In this document: positions 11,800 to 21,278 of the stretch, piece by piece
Layout of the letters: every line of letters begins with the position of its first letter
How positions within the stretch are numbered: the stretch's first letter is position 1
Source: Plantago ovata
Lineage: Eukaryota > Streptophyta > Magnoliopsida > Lamiales > Plantaginaceae
Length of the DNA stretch: 64,000 bases
Assembly: GCA_028274465.1 (NCBI GenBank)
Contig: CM051456.1
Location: 87,716,753-87,780,752 of the forward strand
Direction: 5' to 3'
Made by a program: the position numbers and the translations under genes
The notes under the pieces: model-generated
Database searches by the model: none
What the model saw: the letters and a program-made list of their open reading frames with translations, nothing else
Told to the model about the DNA's origin: nothing

Positions 11800-12668
11800 A
11801 CATGATGGGAGCCAGATGCACCATGCGTTGTCACAACTCCATCAGCAATTGCCTTTGGGCAGTCTCTCTTCTAGTGTTCTTTCTGCTTGCAGTAAAGACA
11901 CATATCCTTCTCCATGTTCACCACCTTCTTCTGATTTCCAGCCTTACGCTTAAAAACCTTAGCCTTAGGTCCAATCTTTGGCTTCTTGGTTTGCTTAGTC
12001 TTACCCTTTGAGCCATAGCCCTTAGGGTGAGCCTTCGCAGATGATCCAACCAACATAACAGACTTCCTCTTAGGTTGAGCCTGTTAATAGGTCTTAAGCA
12101 TATTGTGGACTTCAGGAAGTATAGCATCTTTGGCATTCATATTGTAATTCATGATGAATGTGGAATATGAATCCGGCAATGATTGAAGGATGATGATGAC
12201 TGAAACACGGTTCTCAAATTTGATTCCAGCAGTTGCCAGTTTCTCAATGAGTCCAATCATCTTGAGCACGTGTTCAGATACATTTCCTCCTTCAGACATC
12301 CTCATTTTGAAGATTTCTCTAAGAAGATCAAATTCAACACTCTTAGAAACTGTTCCAAAGAGGCTTTTGAGGTGCACGAGCATTTCATATGGCATCATGT
12401 TTTCATGTTGCCTTTGCAGCTCCATAGTCATTGCAACTAGCATAACACACTGTGCATTAGCAGTATCATCTTTGTGCTTCTGGTGAGCAACTTTGTCAAA
12501 CTTAGAAAGCTCAGCAGCAACAGTAGGAGGAGTGGGGATTGGTTCGTCCAAGACGTACTCAATTTTCTCTTGCCTAAGAACCAACCGAATGTTACGGATC
12601 CAATCCATAAAGTTTGGACCAGTAAGAGTGCATTTCTCCAAGATCATTCTTATGGATAAATTTGCCAT
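11800..12668 (-). pseudogene. gag: Gag of copia F with two stops
   Basis: Gag starts at the ATG at 12668 (MANLSIRMIL). It has the copia Gag core (LVHLKSLF, SEHVLKMIGLIEKL, ILQSLPDSY). A TAA after LKTY at 12084-12086 and a TAG inside the zinc knuckle (CLYCKQKEH, then stop, near 11871) interrupt one continuous frame. The knuckle is CX2CX4HX4C across the stop (KRDC follows). A frame change near 11800 separates it from protease. A possible splice acceptor (CTTCTCTAG) lies a few bases upstream of the ATG, but I see no clear donor. Confidence 0.85.
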
Positions 12669-14713
12669 CTTTTCAGACCTAGAGAAGTAAATAAATAAAA
12701 CTGAAATTAATACTCTAAAATAACTTCTATGATCACAATCAGCGACTAAATAAACTAGGACTTTAGCTTTATTCAGTTCTCACTATTTTCACATACTCCT
12801 GACCCCTTTAGAGAGTACGAACCATTATTTTATAATAGTTGTAGTGAGACAAGATCCATGCTTGCACTATTATAGCCCCAGCTATGGCTGATCACTATAA
12901 TAACCAAACAGGTAGGTTTCCAAACCAATTGTACAATACAACTCTTGGTTGATCAAACCATTTTGATCGATGTCCTCAAAATATGTCTGACGCTATGGCG
13001 ACTCGACATAATTCAAGTAAGTCATAACCATCATACGGCACCAACAATGGCCCTATGAAGGCAACTTTCTTACGGCAAACGGAGTAAGCACTATGGTGCA
13101 TATTACCCACGAGATTAGTAAGTCCATTTAACCTTCAATTATGATGGGTGACATCATGCGATTTAATCGAGACTTAAATTAATTGGGGAACATTTAAATG
13201 GGGTATTTAATCGCTTGACCAAGATCCCTAACATGCATCACATAATGGGTGCCGCCTACCCAAGGCTCATGCAATGCGGTCCAACAAGTAATGAGTGCAG
13301 CCTACTCATACATATCAATTGCGGACTAGCAAGTAATGGGTGCCGCCTACCCATGCATATGACAAATGCGGTCCGGAAACTAATGGGTGCCGCCTACCCA
13401 TACAATAAAAGCGGACTAACGATATTTAAATACAATATTTAAATATTAAATTGCTCATGTAGACATTCAACACATGTGATACAACTAAGTTGGAGCATAT
13501 AGGTAGTTGCTGTGGATTATTATCATCATATGTAAGTTAAAATCTCATTTATAAGTTCTCTAAGAATTTTCAAAATATTTAAAACAAGTTTTAATAATAA
13601 TATAATCTTCTAAAGCAATATATTATTATTGAAATGTAGTTCATAAATCATTTATAAACTAATAAACGTGTTATTAAATACTATGAACTTATATTTATGT
13701 CTCTAAACATTTTAATCACTTTCCAAAAGCATTAGAAGGGTTTAAATGTTACTTATAAACTATTTATAAATTAAATCATAAGTTTCTAAAACTCTAGGGA
13801 CCTCTTTACAATTCACAGAAAGCTGAAATTAAGTTTCTGGGTCAAATTGAAAGTTTTCAGTATTTTGGGGCAAATTCGCAATGCACAGAAGTTCAGGGGC
13901 TTGAGCCCCAATAATACAGAAACTGTCAAATTGGAGAACAAGTCCCTGTCGTTACCTTTCTTGCTTATTGGCCACCCACAAGTTTCTGAAATCTTTCAAT
14001 CAAGTCCCTGCAACTAAGAAAAGTTTCCAAAACCTTTAATCTTCATTCCAACTTCGAATTGAAGGTCCAAATCATGTTCTAAACACAATATATCATCCAA
14101 GATGAATTCGCAAGCAATCAATTTGCCAAAAAACGAAGAACAATTTATTATTATTTTTTTTTATAGAGATTCCGATCGGGTCGATCGGAACGGACCAAGT
14201 CGATTTCGTTCGGCCCAATTCTTGTTTGCTTCATCTTCCCCATGTTCCAGTGACTCTTCTCCATATAAATTTTGGCTTAATTCGATTTATGTTTACAAAG
14301 CTTGAAATCACCATTAATGGAGTCTTCAAGCTCCATAACCCATAAACCAAATCAACCTTATTTCTTGAAAGGGACAGAGGAGATGAGAACGGAAACGAGG
14401 AAGATTGGTGGTGGTTACACGGTCGGAGCCGAGCTCCGACGCCGGAACCTTTCCGGCGAAGTCGACCTGGTCGACTTGGAGGAGAAGAAGTCGACTTCTT
14501 CTTTTCCCCTTTTTTTTTTTTGATTTGATTTTAAAATTTTCCTTTTAAATTATCCTATAATAAAATCTGGAAATAAAACTTAAACCCATCTTTCTTTCTT
14601 CTCTTTAAATCCAATTAAAGAATCTGGAAATTTTAACTAAACATATGTATATAATAATTCACAGCAACAATAATTGAAAAAATACATAAACAATATAGTC
14701 ATGATTTAGCCTA
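12669..14713 (-). other. Long untranslated leader of copia F
   Basis: About 2 kb between PBS and gag with no credible ORF. It holds a four-copy hairpin repeat (13240-13415), AT-rich stretches, and near 14160-14480 GC-rich palindromes including GTCGAC-based repeats (AAGTCGACTT near 14490). Such leaders normally carry dimerisation and packaging signals. It may contain an intron. Confidence 0.6.
13240..13415. repeat. Four-copy tandem hairpin repeat in F leader
   Basis: Four units of about 50 bp each contain TAATGGGTGCCGCCTACCCA or a close variant, followed by a CGGTCC/CGGACT half. ATGGGT and ACCCAT pair across GCCGCCT. Units begin near 13245, 13290, 13335 and 13380; the second is more diverged (TAATGAGTGCAGCC). 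Confidence 0.8.
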
Positions 14714-14725
14714 GCTCTGATATCA
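14714..14725 (-). other. Primer-binding site of F
   Basis: The minus strand reads TGATATCAGAGC, one base different from the initiator-Met PBS TGGTATCAGAGC, placed one base from the LTR end at 14727. Confidence 0.82.
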
Positions 14726-14726
14726 C

Positions 14727-16143
14727 TGTTAGTAAAAGTGAGAAAATTTGACTCTAAGGCTAAGCAGCGGAAGTTTAAAATTTTTAATCTCACTAAAACT
14801 GATATGACTATACTGTTTATTAAACTGAAAGAAATCACTTACGTGTCCTCCAGTAGATAAGCAAATTGACCGGGTAGCTGTTCCTCAATCTCCAGACAAA
14901 GCCTTGCAATCTCCTCGTCCGGCTGGTTGATTCTTCTTCGTCAGAGATGAAATCTTCGTCAACAAAATCTCCAAGATGGCTCATCAACAGGTTGATTAAT
15001 TCCTTCGACCTTGGTATCCACGGGCAATGTTTCCACAAGAACGCTAGGAGGTTCTCTGTGTTTTTGAGCTACTGAGAAAAATTATTCTTTCTGACTATCA
15101 GAGAAGAATATTTTACGTGTTGTTGAAATAGAATAGAAGACTGACTTTCTTTCTTTTTGATTTAGACAGTTAGTTAGTTAAGAAAATCACGTAAGATTTT
15201 ACCAAGTAAATCTTACTGACTAAAATACTTCAAAAGTTATCAACTGACTAACAAACAGATAAGCCTTTTAATTATCTCAATCAAAACATAAATTAAATCA
15301 AAGATTGAAAAAAGAAAAGAAAAAGAAACTAAATTAAAAAGAAAAATAAATCAAATCACGTTGACAGCAACTGTCAACGTGATGCTGGGCCACTTGGCCC
15401 AGCCCCACATATGCTGGACGAAATCGGCCCAGCCCAACATATGCTGGGCCAAATCGGCCCAGCCCAATTCTTTCTTATTCAATTCATTTTCTTTAGGCCA
15501 TTAATTCTAAATTCGGTCCAAATGCACAAGTGTTCAATTAATTAATTAAATCCAATTCAATTCAATTAATTATATTTCTAAAATATATTCCATATATATA
15601 ATGAATTAATATTAATCTAATTAATAATAATTCCATTATATCTATATATAGTAATTCAACATTAATCTAATTAATATTTAATCCTATATACATAGCTCGT
15701 TTGTAGAAACACCACCTTGAAGTGTGACCCATAGGGCCTTGCATATTAAGCAACAATCTAATTAAGGTCATAATAAATTCCTAGACAATTTATCAGACAA
15801 TATTAATATGCAAGGAACGTTTGTGAGGAAAACAAACCACTTGTAGCGTAAGGTACTTTGCTGATACGGTCCCTTCATTCACGAATACTCGAATGTGTCT
15901 AGAATATGGTTATGTGTCTATTCTAATAACTTCATTCACTGTCTCTCAATCTTATTAGTCGATCTATGAATTATGTCCAAACACCATTTTGACATATTCA
16001 CATACGGTGGCCACCGGTTTTGCGATCGCACTAAATATGAGAAGGGAGTATTCTCTCCTTGTATCTATTACGGAGGAATGAATCCTATCTTGGCCCAATC
16101 ACTCACACCATACGTTTCCTAATGTACCCAACGCATGCTGTAT
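14727..16143 (-). repeat. 5' LTR of copia F, truncated
   Basis: Matches the 3' LTR from 6442 for about 1.4 kb, then stops at GCATGCTGTAT where a gypsy LTR begins at 16144. The rest of the LTR, which would hold its U3 promoter, is absent. The inserted gypsy remnant shows no TSD on its right, so a deletion removed the distal part. Confidence 0.9.
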
Positions 16144-17432
16144 TGATGAATGTGTATTTTACACTTTCATTCGAGTCTTTTTCACCTATTTTAGCTATCC
16201 TCTATGTTAATTTAGCTATATTTTAATGCATTTTATTAGAATAGTGTCACGTTTCCCTTTAGATTTTATTTTACAGGTTTTGGTTGAAATTCGAAGATTT
16301 CCGGGCAATTATACTGAAGTTGACAAGGAATCGGTGTTCCAGAAGCCTATTTGGAGTATCTGAAGGTTTCCGGATAGGATTTGATGTCTAGGGGCTGAAT
16401 CTGGAGGTTAGAAGGCTACTACAAGTCAGAAACCGAGTCCGAAAAGAGGAAGAAATCCAAAAACTCGTCGAAAATGCGGAATTCCGCGAAAAACTTTCTG
16501 GGGCGAACCGCCCCATAGGTGGTGCGAACAGCCCCACACCGGGCGAACCGCCCCACAGTATTTCGGGGCCTATATATAGTTGCTCAGTTTTCTCCGAAAA
16601 TCATATCTTTCCAGACCTACTTTCTCACCTCTCTCTATAGTTTTAGGTAGGAACTACCCGGGGCCTGTCCTGGGAGTTCTGTAGCTTAGGGGATGCTTTT
16701 TCATAGCAGATTGGAGCTCGTAGGATCGCAATTCTTCGGAGATTGACAACCTTCGGTAACTTGTATCTTACAGTTTAATCTACTTATTTTATATATCTTT
16801 CAATATGTTTTCTTCTATGATTTCTGTTGATTGCATGCCTATTATGAGTAGTTAAACTTATCGTTGGTGGTAGTATGTGAATTCTTAGCGAAGGGAAAAT
16901 AATCATGCTAATGGCTATATCGCACATTATACTCCGTGTCATTGCTTTATTTCGTTGATCAGGCACAACCTAAATTCTCGTATGTTGTATTAATTATTAT
17001 GCACAATTGGACACTTGTCGACCATCAGACCAATTATCTTCGTAGTGTTGAATTATTACGGAACACATTAGGACAATAGTGATTGACTTGTGAGACCAAT
17101 TATCTTCATAGTGCTTAATATTTGCAACAGGACACTAGATTGATTCAAAGATCTCTATGCAAGACCGAGGAATTTATGCATGATTATCGACCCGTTATGT
17201 TAAGAAGGACCATACTATCACCAATCTCCATTATCTGCTAGAAACCCCCTTTTGCTATCTGTCTGTTGTTTTATATTCTCTTGTTAAATAGATAAAGCTA
17301 GTTATAGTCCTGAGAGAACGACACTCGAGTCATTCTACTGCTACACTACGGTTTTCGTTGTAGTTGTGGATTGCCTTTGGCTAATTACAAATTTATTTGC
17401 TTGAATTCGGAGCACGACATCCGCGTTCATCA
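16144..17432 (+). repeat. Gypsy LTR (Gy subfamily 2), 1289 bp
   Basis: Starts TGATGAATGTG and ends GCGTTCATCA. It is the Gy-family LTR, but diverged from those of Gy1-3. It carries three palindromic boxes (GGCGAACCGCC type) near 16502, 16523 and 16542 and a TATATATAG box at 16571-16579. It is inserted in the 5' LTR of F. Confidence 0.88.
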
Positions 17433-17631
17433 AACTGGCAAGTATATTTAGTTAAAGATATGATTTTCGGAGAAAACTGAGCAACTATATTTAGTTAAAG
17501 CTAGTTTAGTCCCTAGAGATCGACACTCGAGGTCATCTTACCTCTGCACTACGTGTTTTGTGTACTTGTGAGTTGTCCTTTGGCTAAAACAAATTTATTT
17601 GATTGTTCGAGTCTGACAATCTCGTTCATCA
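17433..17631 (+). repeat. Remnant of a deleted gypsy element
   Basis: AACTGGC after the LTR looks like the start of a degraded Asp-tRNA PBS. After about 50 bp a second LTR 3' end (from about 17490, ending CTCGTTCATCA at 17631) follows. The simplest reading is an element reduced by deletion to one LTR, a trace of interior and the tail of the other LTR. Confidence 0.65.
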
Positions 17632-18080
17632 TAACACAATCAACAAGTCTGTTGAAAATGTACTTGGCCTAGTTGATGTCTGTTTTGCTTTCATAGATAT
17701 GCATCAGCAATGGCCATCTTCTCAGGCCTACTTGGTCTATTCCTCCAACTTGGGAGTCTTGAACTTTGATTAGTAGAAATGCTACTAGACCAAGTGAATG
17801 GAAGAGATGCTTACTTTTTGTGTGCTTATTCCAAGTCACAGGAGCAATCTCTCCTTTCTTCATCCTTTCGTTTCTGACATCACTGTAGAAAGCTTCTATT
17901 TCTTCATCAGTGGCAGTGATGTCATCTTCAGTTCCAATAGTTGGAATCTGAAAGATGTTTGCTAAATCAATCCATTTCAGGATGATTTGCTTTCCCTGAA
18001 CTGTTGTAGAAACCACTTTTTCAGTGATCCCTTGTCCATTACTAAGGGTCTAGATTTCTGCATTATTGTAGAATTTCATA
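17632..18080 (-). pseudogene. Accessory ORF of A2, N-terminal domain fragment
   Basis: A minus-strand frame open at 17669-18016 and readable on both sides across stops. Blocks are WIDLANIFQIP, EEIEAFYSDVRNERM, TWNKHTKSKHLFHSLGL and RRWPLLMHIYESKTDIN. The general pattern resembles the N-terminal domain of plant retrotransposon env-position proteins (sometimes called putative plant transposon protein), but I cannot confirm the family. It lies upstream, in element sense, of the accessory segment at 3415-6441, with F and a gypsy remnant in between. It is joined at about 18081 to an LTR lacking its last 80 bp or so, so gag and pol of A2 have been deleted. Copy D has no visible equivalent because an N gap lies there. 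Confidence 0.6.
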
Positions 18081-18233
18081 GTGTCCAACATGCTCACTTT
18101 TCAGTAATGAGTTTGTTGATACTTAACTTTCTCAGCAAGTACTAGTTACTTTTCAGTAACGAGTTTTACTGATACTTTAAAAACAGAGTGCGGAAGTCAT
18201 TGTACAATAAGTGCTTGAACAGTAAGTGATAGT
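18081..18233 (-). repeat. LTR of A2, left fragment
   Basis: Family S LTR sequence (repeated ATTACTTTTCAGTAAT-type hairpins, GTGCGGAAGTC) in minus orientation, interrupted at 18234 by Gy1. It continues at 28670-28714 and 41588-42886. The first 80 bp or so of the inner end, including the PBS junction, are missing. ATAGT at 18229-18233 is the Gy1 target duplication. Confidence 0.82.
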
Positions 18234-18577
18234 TGATGAACGTGTATTTTACACTTTCATTCGAGTCTTTTTCACCAATTTAGCTATCCTCTAGGTTAAT
18301 TTAGCTTATATTTTAGTGCATTTTATTAGAATAGTGTCACGTTTCCCTTTTATTTGCATTTTTCAGGTTTTAGGTGAAAAACGTGTTTTTATGGGCAATA
18401 TTGATGAAGTGGACGAGGTTTTGGTGTTTCGAGGACATTCGTGGTGTATATAGAAGGTTCCGGATGAGATTTGAGGCCTAGGGGACGAGTTTCAAGGCTT
18501 AAAGGTCACTAGAAGGAAAAATCCGAGTCCGAAAAGGAAAAGAAGACTAAAATCTCGCTGAATTGGATCTGGAGCTC

Positions 18578-18679
18578 CCGGGCGGTTCGCCCGGGATATG
18601 GGGCAGTTCGCCCCACGCCAGGCGGTTCGCCCGGCGTCTGGGGCGGTTCGCCCCACGTCTTTCGCACTCCTATATATAT
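18578..18679 (+). promoter_or_regulatory. Palindrome array plus TATA box in Gy1 5' LTR
   Basis: Box cores GGCGGTTCGCC or a variant lie at 18581, 18602, 18621 and 18642, spaced 21, 19 and 21 bp. TATATATA follows at 18671. Each core sits in a longer palindrome such as TGGGGCGGTTCGCCCCA. The same layout is seen in the Gy3 and 16144 LTRs. A promoter role is inferred. Confidence 0.7.
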
Positions 18680-19151
18680 TTTGCCCATTCTCTACGTTTT
18701 TCATACCTTTTCACATTATTTTGGAGACAAATTCTCCAGAGCCTGTTCTGGAAATTCTTAGCATAAGAGACTCTTTTTCTTATCAATTTGGAGGATTAAG
18801 CATAGAAATTGGACCTCGTTGTTTATCAATTCTTGCTTGTGAGTTAGCAATTCTTCGGAGATTGATAACCTTCGTTGGTAACATTGTATCTCACGATTTT
18901 TCTACTTTTATTTATTTCTTTCAAAATGTTTTCATTCAATATTGCTTTGATTCGTGTTGATAGCAATTTATCTATGAGTAGCTAAATCTATCGTTGGTGA
19001 TAGTATGTGATTTCTTAGCTAGGGTTCTTAATTATGCATGATTGGCTGTAACGCGATTCATACTTGACTTATTGCTTTATTTCTTTGATCTATCTAAGCC
19101 CTCTATCTTCATAGTGTTGAATTGAACGGAACACATTGGACAATTCATGAT

Positions 19152-20845
19152 TGTTAGGAAACTTGTAATTTTGATGAGCAATTAACCATGCTAAATTAAG
19201 AACAGTCCAGTAACTAGTACTCTTAAGGTCCATAGGATTTTAGAATTTTAAAGGACATTGTAAAAGAGGAACGTTTGCTGATGACTTAGATAGGTGTTAG
19301 ATAAGTTTTTATTTTGTTGGATGACGTACTTTAATTTCTGTGAAGAAATAAATTTATTGACACTTTAGCGTATGATGTATTTTATTTTCTGAAAAGAAAA
19401 TATCTTATTGATGCTTAGCTTTGATGTAACTTATTTTGTGAAAAGAAAATGACCTATTGAAGCATTTGCTGAAGATGTATTTTGTTTATTATAAACAAAT
19501 TATTGAAGCAAATAAGAAACCGGTCAGAATCTTGAAGACTTTTGAAGATCTGAAGACTTGAAGACTTGAAGACTTGAAGACTTGAAGATTGCTGAAGACT
19601 GGTAAGGCACGTGTTGCTCAGAAAGTGAAATTTTCAGCAACAGCATTGCATAAGTGAAAATCTGAAAGACAGAGTAGGTTGTGCTTGCTGAAACTGAGAA
19701 TAAACACTTGCTGATGAACATATGTGACCTCTTGCTGAATGTACGTGATTTTGCGCTCCATTGTTACTGTTTGAATTCTATTCAAAGGTGCATTTAATGC
19801 AAAGCTTACACGCGAAGGACATAAAGACTAGAAGACAAACAAAGGTTGCTGCTGAAAGTACAAAAGCAAGATAGTGACATGTTAAGGAACAAAAGCCTTA
19901 GGATTTGAAATTCAAACGGCTCCTTACTTGCACTATAAATAGAGGTCATCCGGCAAAGAGTTGAAGTGTGTCAACAACGTGATCAAACTCTCACTTGTGC
20001 TTAAAATTCACAAACCTTCAAACACTCTTACTGCCATTGATCCGTTCCAAGACTTAAAGCTTGAAAAAGCTACTTGTGAAGAAGTAGAACAAACTCGGCT
20101 AAGAAATTAGTTAAGTGTTCTTTCTTTCGAACAAGAACAAGTCTTGACACCAGAAACAATCAAACTTGTTTACTGCAAAGTATTCCAAGTTGTGTTTCTT
20201 AGATTACTTGTTGTAACTGAATAAGTTATAATTAAGTTATCTCACCCCAAAACTCTCTAACCGAAAATACACCCTTTCAGGCGTGATATTCAGGGGGAAC
20301 TTAATCGAGCAAGCTTTTGCTGATTAAAAGTACCAAGTTTGGTGGAGAACAAGGTTGAGTTCTCTAGTTTAGGTTGGAGACAAAGCAAGTGTGCTTTGGT
20401 TTCTGTTGAATCGCTTTAGATAGGAGATTGTAAGGAACCTCAATCATATCTTAGTGGATTCAGTCCTAGAAAGGACAAAGTGGATTAGTTGGGAGATTAC
20501 GCCACTCTCAGATACCACTCTAAAAGCGTCTGTGTGATTTACTTACTACATTAAGCTTTCAGCAAATTATATCTGTTTGTACACAGTCACTCACATCACT
20601 TGCTGAAACACTTTACTTGCTGAAAAAGCACTTATTGTTTCAAAGACTTCCGCTCTCTGATTTTAAGTATCAGCAAACCAAGCTACTGTAAAGTAACTTA
20701 CGCTTGCTGAGAAAGTTAAGTATCAGCAATCTCATTACTGAAAAGTAATAAGTACTTGCTGAGAAAGTTTTAAACGACAAAAGTTTGAAAAGACTATTCA
20801 CCCCCCCCCCCTCTAGTCTTTTCTTGTTGTTTAAAGGGACCAACA
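19152..20845 (+). mobile_element. Solo LTR of copia family S, with TSD
   Basis: A 1694-bp LTR from TGTTAGG to CCAACA, flanked by ATGAT at 19147-19151 and 20846-20850, inside the 5' LTR of Gy1. It has no PBS, PPT or interior, so it is a solo LTR left by recombination. It shows the full LTR in plus sense: TATAAATA at 19934-19941, an 8-bp tandem repeat (GAAGACTT) near 19552-19585, and a C-rich run near 20801. I count 15 exact copies of TTGCTGA/TCAGCAA. Confidence 0.95.
19934..19941 (+). promoter_or_regulatory. TATA box of family S LTR
   Basis: TATAAATA in the context CACTATAAATAGAGGTC, conserved in the other S LTRs (44807-44816 on the minus strand, near 2545-2556 on the minus strand). Transcription would start about 30 bp downstream. 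Confidence 0.7.
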
Positions 20846-21148
20846 ATGATCTTATATTTCTATGCAAACGTTCAAGTACTTCATGCATGATTATTAACCT
20901 GATGCTTTGAATGATCATACTATCACTAACTTCCATTATTATTGATAAGAAAATCTGTGCTAAGTCGTTTGTTGAATTTATAGTTTAAGTTAAATTAGAT
21001 AAAGCTAGTTATAGTCCTTAGAGATCGACACTCGAGGTTATTTTACTTCTACACTACGTGCCTTGGTTTTCGTTGTAGTTGTGAATTGCCTTTGGCTAAA
21101 AACAAATTAATTTGATTAATTGAGTCTGACAAATTCGGTTCATCAAAT

Positions 21149-21167
21149 TGGCGCCGTTGCCGGGGGA
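21149..21167 (+). other. Asp-tRNA type primer-binding site of Gy1
   Basis: TGGCGCCGTTGCCGGGG followed by an extra G, three bases after the LTR end. This is the PBS type known for Athila/Tat elements (complement of the Asp tRNA 3' end). Confidence 0.88.
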
Positions 21168-21278
21168 CTATACTCCTTTTTTCTGTTTAGCTTATTTATA
21201 TGTTCAGCATTTAGTTTTAGTAGTTTAGTTAATTTGATCTCTCTGGATACTCTTTTCTTTGCTTGTTACAGATGGTGT

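Larger units (their letters stand above)
6442..16143 (-). mobile_element. Copia LTR retrotransposon F, inserted in the A2 accessory ORF
   Basis: Minus-strand Ty1/copia element. The 3' LTR is at 6442-8396, PPT 8397-8407, RT-RNase H 8411-9889, integrase and protease 9885-11799, Gag 11800-12668, leader 12669-14713, PBS 14714-14725, and the 5' LTR 14727-16143. The 5' LTR is cut short by a gypsy remnant, so the distal end and TSD cannot be checked; the left flanking 5-mer is TGAAC. It interrupts the accessory ORF of A2, so it is younger than A2. It belongs to a different family from S: the LTR sequence, Gag and leader are unrelated. Confidence 0.92.
18234..21145 (+). repeat. 5' LTR of Gy1 (interrupted)
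   Basis: Starts TGATGAACGTG and ends GGTTCATCA. Removing the nested solo LTR and its duplicated ATGAT leaves about 1213 bp, close to the 1194 bp of the 3' LTR. It contains four palindromic boxes and a TATA box. Confidence 0.92.

Noticed and set aside
13215-13442. ORF of 75 codons in the F leader and a possible CRISPR-like repeat
   Set aside because: Produced by the four-copy hairpin repeat. Spacers are repeat-derived, not unique, and there are no cas genes; plant retrotransposon context.
14302-14523. Plus-strand ORF with charged residues in the F leader
   Set aside because: No recognisable domain, antisense to the element, and overlapping GTCGAC palindromes and a T run.
18492-18766. Small ORFs across the palindrome array (also 23596-23846, 33377-33681, 27734-27925)
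   Set aside because: GC-rich palindromes are open in several frames on both strands. The LTR copies do not conserve one frame.
21120-21278. Hydrophobic N-terminal extension before the Gag ATG of Gy1
   Set aside because: The extension reads through the PBS and leader; Gy2 starts at the same internal ATG, so the extension is not coding.
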